NCBI RefSeq assembly: GCF_003176915.1
Contig: NZ_CP029619.1
Span: 124,001 to 188,000 of the forward strand
Source: Candidatus Cardinium hertigii
GTDB lineage: Bacteria > Bacteroidota > Bacteroidia > Cytophagales > Amoebophilaceae
DNA: 64,000 nucleotides
Direction of reading: 5' to 3'
Shown here: piece after piece, positions 19,344-28,817 of the stretch
Layout: the number at the start of each line of letters is the position of its first letter
How positions within the stretch are numbered: the first letter of the stretch is position 1
Translations under genes and position numbers: made by a program
The notes under the pieces: generated by a model
Told to the model about the DNA's origin: nothing
Database searches by the model: none
What the model saw: the letters and a program-made list of their open reading frames with translations, nothing else

Positions 19344-20807
19344 ATGATACTCCACAATAATTTACCGCTTATCATGATAGTGGCTTTTCTATTACTGACT
19401 TTAGTAATAGGGATATATTACAGTAGGAAAGTAAATACTTTTAGGGAATATGCCATAGGAAATAAGCAATTTGCTACGGCTACGTTGGTGGCTACTACGT
19501 TGGCTACAATTTATGGAGGAGCAGGGTTGCTGCGTACTGTAGAACAAGTTTATGTACAAGGGCTCTTTTGGGTACTAATTATCTCTTTTTATCCTATCTA
19601 TTATTGGCTGCTGGCTCCCTTGATGTTGCGCATGGGTCTCTTTATGCAGCATCTCTCTGTAGCAGAAAGTATAGGAAGTATCTATGGAAAGGGACCTAGG
19701 TTGGTCGCTGCGTTGGCTTCCACTATTGCTTGCATTATTATCATAGCTATGCAAATTATTGCTATTACTAGAGCTATTGAGATGTGTATAAATTTGGATA
19801 ATAGTGGTAACGCAAAGATAATGCAAATTACCCTAACAGTAACAGCTACTTGTATACTTATATTCTATTCTATGTTGGGCGGTATTCGTTCGGTTACTTT
19901 TACAGATGTATTACAATTTTTAATTTTTACTACTGTTATCCCTTGTACAACCTGGTTTATACTTAAGGCAACTAACCAACCAATGATCGTGGGAGCTTCT
20001 AGCCTGTACCAGGAACCCAAATTTCAGTTGGATAGCTGCTTGACTACAAATAAACTATTGGCATTAGTTTCACTTTTCTTAGCTAGGTTAACTTGTGTTT
20101 ATATGCCCACTAACATTCAGCGGATCTATATGGCTTTTAACCCTATACAAGCTAGAAATCTGTTGATACATACAGGAACTTTCATGCTTATAATAAATGT
20201 ATGTATAGTTTTAATAGGACTTTCCCTTTTTGTTAAGGCGCCAACATTATCAGCACTCCAAATTTGGCCCTATATATTTGAGAGCATGCCAACCATTTTT
20301 AAAGGATTCATGGCCATTAGTTTACTAGCTATGGCCATGTCTACGGCTGATTCTTATTTAAATGTTTGCTCCGTGATCGTAAGCCATGATATAATAGGCA
20401 GCATACAAACTAGCAAAGTGCTAACAGATAAATATAAACTTGTATTGGCTAGATTAACCGCTTTAACAATGGGTATATGCGCTATGCTATTGGCCTTTCA
20501 TAAAAAGGATTTAATTGAATTAATGATGTCTTCTATGCATTTTTACGCTCCCACTGTAATAGCCCCTTTTTTCTTGGCATTATATGGCTTTCGGGGCAGT
20601 TCCTATACAGCCTTAATAGGCATGCTTACCGGCTTGTCAGCTATGCTAGTTTGGAATCACTGGGTCGCACCCATGACTGGTATAGATGGTACTTTCCTTT
20701 GTATGCTAGCTAACGGGCTAGCCATGTTAATGGCCCATTACCTATTGCCCCAGCCAACAGGAACTGGCTGGTTTCCTACTGATAAGTTTTACACACAAAA
20801 GCAATAA
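19344..20807 (+). CDS. sodium:solute symporter (SSS family)
   Basis: A polytopic inner-membrane protein with about 12-13 predicted helices. It shares the SSS pattern with the N-terminal half of the fusion protein at 57.3 kb: GIYYSRKVNTFREYAIG near the start, YSMLGGIRSVTFTDVLQF in the middle, and MSTADSYLN at about two thirds. The start at 19344 (MILHNNLPLIMIVAF) aligns with the start of that paralogue. An in-frame ATG at 19272 would add 24 residues with no counterpart. The substrate is unknown; SSS members import proline, pantothenate, sugars or other solutes with sodium. Confidence 0.85.
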   Translation: MILHNNLPLIMIVAFLLLTLVIGIYYSRKVNTFREYAIGNKQFATATLVATTLATIYGGAGLLRTVEQVYVQGLFWVLIISFYPIYYWLLAPLMLRMGLFMQHLSVAESIGSIYGKGPRLVAALASTIACIIIIAMQIIAITRAIEMCINLDNSGNAKIMQITLTVTATCILIFYSMLGGIRSVTFTDVLQFLIFTTVIPCTTWFILKATNQPMIVGASSLYQEPKFQLDSCLTTNKLLALVSLFLARLTCVYMPTNIQRIYMAFNPIQARNLLIHTGTFMLIINVCIVLIGLSLFVKAPTLSALQIWPYIFESMPTIFKGFMAISLLAMAMSTADSYLNVCSVIVSHDIIGSIQTSKVLTDKYKLVLARLTALTMGICAMLLAFHKKDLIELMMSSMHFYAPTVIAPFFLALYGFRGSSYTALIGMLTGLSAMLVWNHWVAPMTGIDGTFLCMLANGLAMLMAHYLLPQPTGTGWFPTDKFYTQKQ

Positions 20808-20895
20808 GAAAAAGTTAGGAGGGGTAACCTGAAACCCAGCTTAAAGAATGAGTAATGAGCACAATATAAACGCATTGTGAATAAAAATTAATTTT

Positions 20896-22896
20896 CTAGC
20901 TATTGGTAGACCAGGTGAATACTTTTTCGCTATCCGGTTGTAGCCAAATTAATTCTATACCTAATTGCTTTATTTTAGATCTAATTAAGTAATTTAATTT
21001 AGTCTTTTGCTTGCTATATACCACTACTGTTTGCAAGGTACAAACTTTAGCCAACGTATCAAGCTCCCCTAATAACTTCGGTTCTATAAGCAGATAATGT
21101 ACCCTTATCTTAGCATTATGCCAATGGTACCAATCAGTGGGAATGCTACGGATTGCCCAAATAACTTTTCTATACCAAACTGCTAGCCTATAGCCGCCAT
21201 AATGGCAGCTATACGGTAAATGATCTGCTCCCTGCCAATCAGAACAGTTTACACTTTCATACTTATCCCGTAACGTAAAAGCTAAGGTCTGGTTATTACG
21301 ACAAATCAGCTGACAACTATTTTGTTCTTTTATAATTTTTCTTATTCGATTAAAAGAAAAAAAAGCAATACATACACTTACGATAAGGGGATAGATTAGC
21401 CTTTTATATTTAAAAAAGAAATAAGTGGCAAACAGCACAATGTAGAGCAAACAGGCTGAATAACCATTTAGCATAAAGCCATCTATCGTAGCCAAAGGCC
21501 ATCTGGCTATATAAGTAACAAAACTATTGATAATGAAAATAAGTTTAGCTAAAATAAAGCCTAACAGGCTGGGTAGTATAGGCAAGTAGCTTACCACTAT
21601 CCCTAATAAGCTCAGCATAAGTATGCCAAACATAGCCGGTACGACAATCCAGTTGGCCAAAATAAAATAAAGCGGAAATTGCTTAAAATAGTATAAAATG
21701 AGGGGAAGCGTGCTTAATTGAGCGGCAATAGACAGTGCAGTAGAGGCCCATATCTTCTGTAACCAATAGTTGTTGATGCGTATACTATTCTGTATAGGGC
21801 GCTGCAAGTAAAGCATCCCTAAGGTTGCCATATAAGAAAATTGAAATCCCCAATTAAACAATAAAAAAGGTTTCCATACCAATGTAATAAAAGCAGCAAT
21901 AGCTAACCCATTTCCACTATTTAAGGATCTACCCATACCTAAACTTAAACGAGCCAAGGTAAGCATGATAGTAGCACGTACCATAGCAGGCGCAAAGTTA
22001 CACAACCAAGCATACAGCCAAAGAATTATAAGTATAAAAACAGTGGATAAATTAAGTATTTTTCCATTATGCAACAGATAAGTTAAGGGTTTGCTTATAA
22101 ACCAGTGCAGCATTCCTACATGCAAACCAGAAACAGCTAGTACATGCATGCTGCCTGTATCCGCATAAGCTTTACGTAAAACAAATGATAATGATTCCTT
22201 TGTACCAAATAGAAGTGTTTCTATAAGGGCAATTGCTTCTGTTTCTTTTACTTCTTTTCGTAAAAGTCTTCTGTAACAGTCCTGTAATATTTCTTTCCAT
22301 TTTTTATTTTGTTGCTGTTCTATAAGTATAAAACAACGTTTGGTTCCTTGTAACCTTTGACGATAATTAGCCTGTGGATATATAAAGCGTTCATAGCACT
22401 TTGCTGCTGCATTACGTACCAGGGGAATCGGTTTACCTAAAATAAGCAATGTATCCCCTTCTGTTGGTTTATAGCCATATTTTTTAGAGCAATAAAGCTG
22501 TATTAAATCATTCATCCGATACCAATCGTTACGGATCTTAATATGTGTTACAGAAGCTAAACAGCTCGATGTAGCTTGAGGATATACTTTTTGAACAGTA
22601 ACTTGATAAGCTATACAAAGTTGATCATTGGATAGCCATTTAGATAGGCTATTTTGTTGTCTTTCGGTTATATGCCCTATCGTATGGCTATAACTTAACA
22701 TAAACATCAGCCAAAGCCCTATACCATTCGACCAAATAGAAAGAGAAGCGGCTTTTGTAGAAAGCCAAACAATAGAGAAATATAGTAGAAATCCTATAAA
22801 TAAAAATAATAAGGTCATCCACAGCGCTATGGGATAGCAACAAGCCGTTATAATCCCACTTATCCAAATGAGGGTAAGACGAAAAAAGGGGAACAT
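20896..22896 (-). CDS. comEC: ComEC/Rec2-family DNA-uptake channel protein
   Basis: An inner-membrane protein of 666 residues. It has an N-terminal soluble DUF4131-like region, then the multi-helix competence domain with the signature HVLAVSGLHVGM. The C-terminal about 150 residues are soluble but lack the HxHxDH motif of the metallo-beta-lactamase domain that many ComEC proteins carry. In an intracellular symbiont, DNA uptake is not expected, so the role is open. Upstream of the start (about 22980-23016) the minus strand is a purine-rich tract. Confidence 0.88.
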   Translation of the reverse strand: MFPFFRLTLIWISGIITACCYPIALWMTLLFLFIGFLLYFSIVWLSTKAASLSIWSNGIGLWLMFMLSYSHTIGHITERQQNSLSKWLSNDQLCIAYQVTVQKVYPQATSSCLASVTHIKIRNDWYRMNDLIQLYCSKKYGYKPTEGDTLLILGKPIPLVRNAAAKCYERFIYPQANYRQRLQGTKRCFILIEQQQNKKWKEILQDCYRRLLRKEVKETEAIALIETLLFGTKESLSFVLRKAYADTGSMHVLAVSGLHVGMLHWFISKPLTYLLHNGKILNLSTVFILIILWLYAWLCNFAPAMVRATIMLTLARLSLGMGRSLNSGNGLAIAAFITLVWKPFLLFNWGFQFSYMATLGMLYLQRPIQNSIRINNYWLQKIWASTALSIAAQLSTLPLILYYFKQFPLYFILANWIVVPAMFGILMLSLLGIVVSYLPILPSLLGFILAKLIFIINSFVTYIARWPLATIDGFMLNGYSACLLYIVLFATYFFFKYKRLIYPLIVSVCIAFFSFNRIRKIIKEQNSCQLICRNNQTLAFTLRDKYESVNCSDWQGADHLPYSCHYGGYRLAVWYRKVIWAIRSIPTDWYHWHNAKIRVHYLLIEPKLLGELDTLAKVCTLQTVVVYSKQKTKLNYLIRSKIKQLGIELIWLQPDSEKVFTWSTNS

Positions 22897-23066
22897 GGCT
22901 TTACAACATTCTTTCCGCTCAATTTATTGTAAGGTAAGTGTCAAATGTAGTATACGCTTTATTTTTGAAAAGTTAACTATGCTTTCTCCCCTCCCCTTTT
23001 TCTCCTCTCTTTTTCCAGCTGCGTAGCTTGTACAGCTGGCAGAGGAACGCTGCTAAGCGGGCTTAT

Positions 23067-23831
23067 TTACAACGGACATCCATTGGAGTAATCCCGAAAA
23101 CAAGGGAATTGGCTCCCATACGTTTTTTCTAATAGCCTAGCTGTAAATACTTCTTTAGTAGTACCCACTGCCATAAGTTTATGGTTGAGCAGTACCAACC
23201 AATCAAAATAATCATATACCGATCCCAAAGCATGGTGGACTACTACAATAGTTTTACCTGCGGCTACCATCTCTTTTAAAAGGGTAATAATGGCTTTTTC
23301 AGTAGTAATATCTATTCCTGTAAAGGGCTCATCCATAAAATATAAAGTCGCATCTTGTGCCAATGCCCTCGCTAAGAATACACGCTGCTGTTGCCCTCCC
23401 GATAGTTCTCCAATTTGACGTTTGGCCAAGTGCGCCATGCCTACTTGCTCTAAACATTGCATGGTTATGGCTTTATCATTTTTATTGGGTCGTTCAAAAA
23501 AACCCAATCTGTTATACCTACCCAAAAGGGCAATATCAAAGACAGAGGCAGGGAAATCCCAATCTACCGTTTCTTTTTGCGGTACGTAACTAATATACCT
23601 TCTTACTTTATCAATGGCCCTTCCCAATAACTTTATACTACCCGATTGATAAGCAATAAGACCCATAGCAGCTTTAAGCAAGGTAGATTTACCTGCTCCA
23701 TTAGGACCTATTATCCCAATAATTTTATGGGATGGTAAGTTAAAACTTATTTCTTGCAGTACAACCTTACTATTGGCATAAGCCACTGTTAAGCCAGCTA
23801 CTTCCACAATACTATTTCCCTGTTCTTTCAT
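23067..23831 (-). CDS. metal ABC transporter ATP-binding protein
   Basis: The ATPase of a Mn/Fe/Zn import system. The 254 residues have Walker A GPNGAGKST (42-50), the signature LSGGQ (143-147) and Walker B LYFMDEP (163-169). VPQKETVDWDFPASVFD (83-99) is a hallmark of the manganese/iron MntB-PsaB-SitB branch. Its start lies two bases after the stop of the binding-protein gene, so the two form an operon. No integral-membrane permease is next to it; downstream lies comEC in the same direction after about 170 bases. Confidence 0.92.
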   Translation of the reverse strand: MKEQGNSIVEVAGLTVAYANSKVVLQEISFNLPSHKIIGIIGPNGAGKSTLLKAAMGLIAYQSGSIKLLGRAIDKVRRYISYVPQKETVDWDFPASVFDIALLGRYNRLGFFERPNKNDKAITMQCLEQVGMAHLAKRQIGELSGGQQQRVFLARALAQDATLYFMDEPFTGIDITTEKAIITLLKEMVAAGKTIVVVHHALGSVYDYFDWLVLLNHKLMAVGTTKEVFTARLLEKTYGSQFPCFRDYSNGCPL

Positions 23832-23833
23832 TT

Positions 23834-24778
23834 TTATTTGAGTGCATTAACGATAGCTTTTGTATTGGCCTGGATCATGCCACAGTATGTTCCTGCTGGG
23901 GTATTGGACTCATCTAATGCATCTGAGTAAAGGGATCCTCCCATCTTTACTTTGTATCCATAATGGCTGCACCCCTCCAATACCGCCCGCATAGATTTAT
24001 CTGAAACAGATGTCTCAAAAAATACCGCTTTAATATTTCTCTCTAAAATAAGCTGTACAATATGGTGAATGTCTTGTAACCCACATTCAGATACAGTAGA
24101 TACACCCTGTAAACCTTTCACCTCAATATCATAAGCACGCCCAAAGTATCCAAAAGCATCATGTGCTGTGATCAATACCCGCTGTGCTTTTGGAATGGAT
24201 CGAATCTGCCTGGTTACTTCCTGATGCAATACTTCTAATGCTTCTAGATAAACAGCTGTATTACGCTGGTAATAAACTGCTGATTCCGGTCTTGCTTCCT
24301 GCAACTTGCTGCTAATAAAGGCAACTATTTCTTTCCACAGTTTTATATTAAACCAGATATGCGGGTCTACGCCAAGTGGAAAAACAGCCGCATCATATAT
24401 CAACTGTCTGGGATCTAAAGCATCCCCTACTGCATACACTTTGCGGTTCTCAGCTATCTTTCCTAATAAATCGCTCATTTTTCCTTCTAAATAGAGACCA
24501 TTATAAAAAATGATATCCGCATGGGTTAATTTTTTAACATCTTTTTGTGTAGTTTGATACGTATGCGGATCTATACCAGGCCCCATAAGACTAACCACAG
24601 AGGCATCTTCTTTTACAATATTTCTAACTGTATCTGCTAATATACTTGTAGTGGTAAGAATGGTAAACACATTGTCTGAAGTGGTATCGGCACAACTGCA
24701 AATGCATAGCAGGGATAATAAGCTAAGACAAAATCTATAGAAGTGTATACTATTGTTCTTAATACGGGTAATTAACAT
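23834..24778 (-). CDS. metal ABC transporter substrate-binding lipoprotein
   Basis: A cluster A-I (ZnuA/TroA/MntA) binding protein of 314 residues. A hydrophobic N-terminus ends in CICSC (about 26-30), a probable lipobox. Metal ligands are suggested by GIDPHTYQ (H72), VDPHIWF, ETSVSDKS and YSDALDE. The histidine-rich loop seen in many ZnuA zinc binders is absent, which favours manganese or iron. It is co-transcribed with the ATPase gene. A palindrome at 24798-24815, 20 bases upstream of the start codon, could be the operator for the DtxR-type regulator encoded nearby. Confidence 0.9.
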   Translation of the reverse strand: MLITRIKNNSIHFYRFCLSLLSLLCICSCADTTSDNVFTILTTTSILADTVRNIVKEDASVVSLMGPGIDPHTYQTTQKDVKKLTHADIIFYNGLYLEGKMSDLLGKIAENRKVYAVGDALDPRQLIYDAAVFPLGVDPHIWFNIKLWKEIVAFISSKLQEARPESAVYYQRNTAVYLEALEVLHQEVTRQIRSIPKAQRVLITAHDAFGYFGRAYDIEVKGLQGVSTVSECGLQDIHHIVQLILERNIKAVFFETSVSDKSMRAVLEGCSHYGYKVKMGGSLYSDALDESNTPAGTYCGMIQANTKAIVNALK

Positions 24779-24797
24779 AGGTTCTTATATAATTTTA

Positions 24798-24815
24798 ATT
24801 TAAATGGCATTAAAT
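24798..24815. promoter_or_regulatory. candidate DtxR/MntR operator (binding-protein gene)
   Basis: ATTTAAATGGCATTAAAT contains the inverted arms ATTTAA and TTAAAT around a six-base centre. It lies 20 bases before the substrate-binding-protein start codon. It shares ATTTAAA-n5-TTAAAT with a second site in front of the regulator gene. This is inferred; no experimental site is known to me. Confidence 0.45.
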
Positions 24816-24874
24816 AAACTGTGTACAGTATATTAAAAAGAATAAACAGGTAATTTATAATACTTTTGCATGCA

Positions 24875-25540
24875 CTATGGTATTAACATAATATGATCCG
24901 TTATTTTACGGGATATATTCACTTTAAAGTGATTATCAATTATTACATCCATAGATTCATCAAAATAAATTTTTTCGATAACGGTTATTTTGGTACCCAA
25001 ATGGATATTTCTTTTACTAAGATATTGTAAAAAAGCGGTAGATTCATTTTTAATAGCGCTTACTATACCACTTGTTCCTTCCGTTATATCCGTAAGCAGT
25101 AGACTAGATTGAGCGACAACCTTTCCATGGGCATCTGGAATTACAATGCCATGCGGGTTGCAATAGGGATAGCCTAAAAAACTTTCTAATCGCTCTATGA
25201 GCATGTCAGAATCAATATGCTCTAATTGTTCTGCTACCTGATGAATCGCATTCCATTCAAATTTTAATTTATCCACTAAAAAAACTTCCCAAAGTAAATG
25301 TTTGCGTACGACTTTTACAGCTGACTTTTTTCCTTTATCTGTTAAACGTACCCCTTGGTATTTTTGATATACAGCAAGCCCATTGCTGTGTAATTTCTGC
25401 ACCATATCGGTAACAGAAGCGGGCTTCGTATGCAAAAATTCGGAGATAGCAGTAGTTGAAACCAATACAGTATCATTGTCTTTGGAAAGAAGATAAATGG
25501 CCTTTAAATAATCTTCTTCTGTATGTGTAAGCTTTTTCAT
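24875..25540 (-). CDS. DtxR/MntR-family metal-dependent repressor
   Basis: A 221-residue regulator: N-terminal winged helix (about 1-65, TAISEFLHTKPASVTDMVQKL), a dimerisation domain with metal-ligand-like residues (HLLWEVFLVDKL, EQLEHIDSDMLIERLESFLG), and a C-terminal FeoA/SH3-like domain (about 150-221). The start ATG at 25540 (MKKLTHTEEDYLKAIYLL) fits the family; an upstream GTG would add three residues. It sits next to and points the same way as the metal ABC genes. A palindrome 54 bases upstream suggests autoregulation. Confidence 0.92.
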   Translation of the reverse strand: MKKLTHTEEDYLKAIYLLSKDNDTVLVSTTAISEFLHTKPASVTDMVQKLHSNGLAVYQKYQGVRLTDKGKKSAVKVVRKHLLWEVFLVDKLKFEWNAIHQVAEQLEHIDSDMLIERLESFLGYPYCNPHGIVIPDAHGKVVAQSSLLLTDITEGTSGIVSAIKNESTAFLQYLSKRNIHLGTKITVIEKIYFDESMDVIIDNHFKVNISRKITDHIMLIP

Positions 25541-25593
25541 AATAACCACCCACTTATGCCACTCTTAAATCATAACAGTCAAGAACAAGTAAG

Positions 25594-25611
25594 ATTTAAA
25601 CTAATTTAAAT
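25594..25611. promoter_or_regulatory. candidate DtxR/MntR operator (regulator gene)
   Basis: ATTTAAACTAATTTAAAT has perfect seven-base arms, ATTTAAA and TTTAAAT, around CTAA. It lies 54 bases upstream of the regulator's ATG and matches the site before the binding-protein gene. AT-rich surroundings raise the chance of coincidence. Confidence 0.45.
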
Positions 25612-26389
25612 AAATAGTAAGGCAAATCAAATAGGCACTGCTCTTATCCTAGCTAGCCCCCTACCAGATTGCTTGCTGAGCACATGTCTCAATTTCGTAT
25701 TAACTAATAAATAATTTAGTAATATCTAATTATTTTACTAAGTAGTGATGTAAATGGCCCCATAAGGGAAATTCGAGCGCGATAAATATACTGATTATCA
25801 AATTTAAAAACCATATCTCATCCAACGTACATTGTATTTACCATTCCCCCCTGCTGTATGCCCTAGCTGTAGAAAAGCAGCGCATATTGTTTATGGTTGC
25901 AACAGCGGTATTTGCTTTGCCATGCATGGCAAAATATTAGTTGGAATAAATTATAAATAGGCTATAAATCAAATTATAATAAATAAAAATTAAATAAAAA
26001 CTTTAATAATAATAAATGATTAGCTAGTAGAAATAGGGGCTTTGGGTAGTTTATAGGGGTATTTGGCCAAATATTATATGGTTATTGTATAATAATATCT
26101 TATAATCAATCTTAAATAGAATAAAGCTAATCTTTTTATTTAAGATCTTATTATTACTAGCTGGGTAAACTAATTTGCTTATTGTTGGCTTTGCAAAGTA
26201 GTTGGCCCAAGCTTACTGAGCTGCTGCTACGCCTAGGGGCATATCTGTGGTTATTCAATGGAATATCTTAAAAGCACTATGCCATTGAATGGCATTTATT
26301 GCGCAGCGTGTTTTTCTAAATACAAGTTGACGCTATTAAGCGTGCAGCCTAAGGTTAATGATCACTAGGCTATCCTTACATTAATAACT
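25612..26389. other. long AT-rich gap
   Basis: About 780 bases with no recognised gene, RNA or insertion sequence. It runs into the truncated rluB copy. The DNA is AT-rich with numerous stops in all frames, consistent with an eroded region. Confidence 0.4.
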
Positions 26390-26845
26390 AACGATTAGAT
26401 TATGACACAATGGACTTGCTTTTACTTACCAACGATGGGGCACTGGCCCAACAGCTGGCACACCCGTCCAGCCAAGTGCAAAAATATTACCATGTAGTAT
26501 TGGATAGGACGATACAAGCCGATCACTACCATAATATTCAACAGAGTATCCTATTAGAGGATGGCTTTACTAAAGTAGATACATTAACCATAGCAGTAGA
26601 CAACCCTCGTCAACTAAACGTAGCATTACATATGGGAAAAAACCGCATTGTACGAAGAATTTTTGAACATTTTGGTTATACTATTCAAAAATTGGACCGA
26701 ATAAGGTATGCCCACTTTACTAAAAAAAACATACCACGTGGTAAATGGATTTTTCTGAATCCTCAAGCAGTTGCTAAGCTTAAAAGCTTAATAAAATAAT
26801 CCATACTCCTATTATAACTGCTTCCATTCTTAATACGACCTTAGA
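26390..26845 (+). pseudogene. 5'-truncated duplicate of rluB
   Basis: From CGATTAGATTATGACACAAT the sequence matches the intact rluB at 42346-43101, with about 17 mismatches over some 400 bases by eye (about 96% identity). The copy lacks the S4 domain and the catalytic aspartate of GRLD, so it cannot act as a pseudouridine synthase even though an open frame (26410-26799, 129 codons) remains. Near the 3' end the copies differ by an extra segment of about 37 bases here, then matching resumes at TTAATACGACC. A recent partial duplication is inferred. Confidence 0.9.
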
Positions 26846-27007
26846 TATGGTAAACCATAAGGAGAAGCAGCCAGTCCACAAGCCCTAACTGATTAGTCTA
26901 TTATTGCTAAAACGGATTAATTAAATTAATTGTTAAATTGAGGGGAATAAAAAAAGGAGGAATAAGGAGGAGCAAGGAATAAAGAGGAGCAAAAAAATTA
27001 AAGAAAA

Positions 27008-28129
27008 TTGAACAAACAGAAGATAATTACAAATCAAATTTGGGGTATTGGTTTTATTGCTTATAACTTACTTTTATATACTTTATTCATTGCATCTGCA
27101 TGCAACAAGCCTAAAAAAGCTAGGCCGATAGGTACTCAACCTAAAAGTGCAAACGGGAACAAAGGAGTAGTTCTCCCTATAAGCACTGCATCATCTCAAG
27201 CTGCTACTGCCCCCTCTCGACCTACTGTTACCCCAGCGCAACCTATTGCTACCCCAGCGCAACCTATTGCTATCCCAGCGCAACCTATTGCTACCCCAGC
27301 GCAACCTATTGCTACCCCAGCGCAACCTGAACGATATTTCGAAAGAAAAGGGGATCTTTTTTTTATAATGGAACGTGTTGTTAGTGGGTGTAACTCGGGA
27401 TTTTGGTATAATTTTTTAGAAAAAATAAAAAGCGCTTTTAAAGTTTCTGATATTAAGCAAAAGTACAAGCACTCACAGAACTCTTTTGAAATATTTAAAA
27501 ATAACTTCTATCTAATGGATATGGATAAGGATGAACTTTGGATAGCCTATGCTGCTATTGTTGAACCTAGCTCTAATCTGAATTATGATGATATAGAGAT
27601 GGTAATGACAGTGTCTACTGCTAATGGGCTGCCTTTTTCAAGTCATTGGGGTATTTTTCGATCTCCCCTATTTCAGATGAACATAAATCAAAAGCTTCAA
27701 AAGCAACCGCACAAAAATATTTCCGTATCCTTACATGCCTTTGCTGCACGTACCATCTTACAGCTACATGCAGATAAAATTTATATGATCAACGCACCAG
27801 CTTTAGAAATGCGTGATATATTGATCAAGGCATTACCTGATACAGCTATTGCTATAGGGGATAACTTGCTGAAAGAAGCATGCGAAGAAGAACTAAGAAA
27901 CGGAAAGTTAAGTCAAGAGAAAATACCCCTTCTAGACATGATGCAAAAGATCCCTTATCGTATCAAGAAAGAAGGTAAAAGCGGGGATGGCGATATAATC
28001 CTTTTGGACCCACAAGGGATTGAGATAAAACGTATTGATAATAAAGAAGATAAAAATAAATGGTTTCCGGAGATAATGGGAACTCCTTATATTGCCATTG
28101 ATCTTAAGGCATTAGCACGAGCTGGCTAA
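27008..28129 (+). CDS. repeat-containing lipoprotein, unknown
   Basis: A 373-residue protein with a hydrophobic N-terminus ending in the lipobox ASAC (C32), so it is a probable lipoprotein. Residues about 75-109 are proline/alanine-rich with four near-perfect PAQPIAT-type heptads and a partial fifth, encoded by 21-bp tandem repeats. The remaining 260 residues form an unrecognised globular domain with two cysteines at most. The start is TTG, with purine-rich boxes upstream (two AGGAGG and one AGAGGAG within 26955-26990), so initiation may be inefficient or unusual. The repeat region looks like a flexible spacer that lifts the domain off the membrane. Confidence 0.7.
   Translation: MNKQKIITNQIWGIGFIAYNLLLYTLFIASACNKPKKARPIGTQPKSANGNKGVVLPISTASSQAATAPSRPTVTPAQPIATPAQPIAIPAQPIATPAQPIATPAQPERYFERKGDLFFIMERVVSGCNSGFWYNFLEKIKSAFKVSDIKQKYKHSQNSFEIFKNNFYLMDMDKDELWIAYAAIVEPSSNLNYDDIEMVMTVSTANGLPFSSHWGIFRSPLFQMNINQKLQKQPHKNISVSLHAFAARTILQLHADKIYMINAPALEMRDILIKALPDTAIAIGDNLLKEACEEELRNGKLSQEKIPLLDMMQKIPYRIKKEGKSGDGDIILLDPQGIEIKRIDNKEDKNKWFPEIMGTPYIAIDLKALARAG
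27230..27330 (+). repeat. 21-bp in-frame tandem repeat
   Basis: Four full copies and one partial copy of a 21-base unit encode PAQPIAT heptads inside the lipoprotein gene. The third copy has ATC for ACC. The multiple of three keeps the frame, so copy-number change would alter spacer length without loss of function. Confidence 0.9.
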
Positions 28130-28271
28130 AGAAAGCATGGACCAATCCGCTTCTATCCTGTAACCGTCTAATCCATGGTAGTAGAAAAAAATATCCATAT
28201 GCCGCTAATGGAGCGGCTCCCTGTTTATTTACAAAAAATGAACCGCTATAGACCTTTTAGTTAGCTATCCC

Positions 28272-28745
28272 TTAAAGGTCATATTTTTCTACTGTTATAC
28301 CATAAGCATGGAGAAAGTTCAATCCTTCCTCAATAGCTAGCTGCTTATAGGTTGCATAGGAATCCTTATAAACTACTTTGGCGATGCCTACCCCAAATAT
28401 GATGCGTGCACAAGGTAAACAAGGGGAAAGCGTAACATATAACGTGCTGCCTTTTAAATTAAGGGAACTGCCTAATGCTTTTAAAATAGTGTTTTGTTCT
28501 GCATGAATCGACAAGGCACAACCGCCTCTTATGCTTCTGGGACAACCCGTAGTAAGCGCCATTTCTTCACAATGATAGGTTCCAAAGGGTGGCCCATTAT
28601 GCCCTGTGGCTATAATATGACCTCCTTCTACTAATACAGCGCCTACTTTTTTCTTTATACAAGGAGAATGTTCTGCTAATTCCATAGCGGATTTTATAAA
28701 TGTAGTATGATAATCATATGTTTCTGTAATATTGTTCTTATCCAT
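28272..28745 (-). CDS. dCMP deaminase-like zinc enzyme
   Basis: Likely deaminates dCMP to dUMP, feeding dTMP synthesis. Counting from the ATG at 28745 (MDKNNITETYDYH), the family signature HAE and PCLPC are complete, with the extra zinc-site cysteines and histidine typical of the ComEB/dCMP-deaminase branch (SPCIKKK, YHCEEMALTTGCPR). A TTG at 28817 would give 24 more residues that have no family match. Length (157) is normal. It is distinct from TadA at 382. Confidence 0.85.
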   Translation of the reverse strand: MDKNNITETYDYHTTFIKSAMELAEHSPCIKKKVGAVLVEGGHIIATGHNGPPFGTYHCEEMALTTGCPRSIRGGCALSIHAEQNTILKALGSSLNLKGSTLYVTLSPCLPCARIIFGVGIAKVVYKDSYATYKQLAIEEGLNFLHAYGITVEKYDL

Positions 28746-28817
28746 TTCTAACAGTAATGGTTTATAAAAGATTACTTCAGCTGTTGGTATCCCATTAAAG
28801 CTTGTAGAGAGCAACAA

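Noticed and set aside
26410-26799. A second functional pseudouridine synthase
   Set aside because: The open frame begins after the catalytic GRLD motif and lacks the S4 domain, so it is a truncated duplicate.
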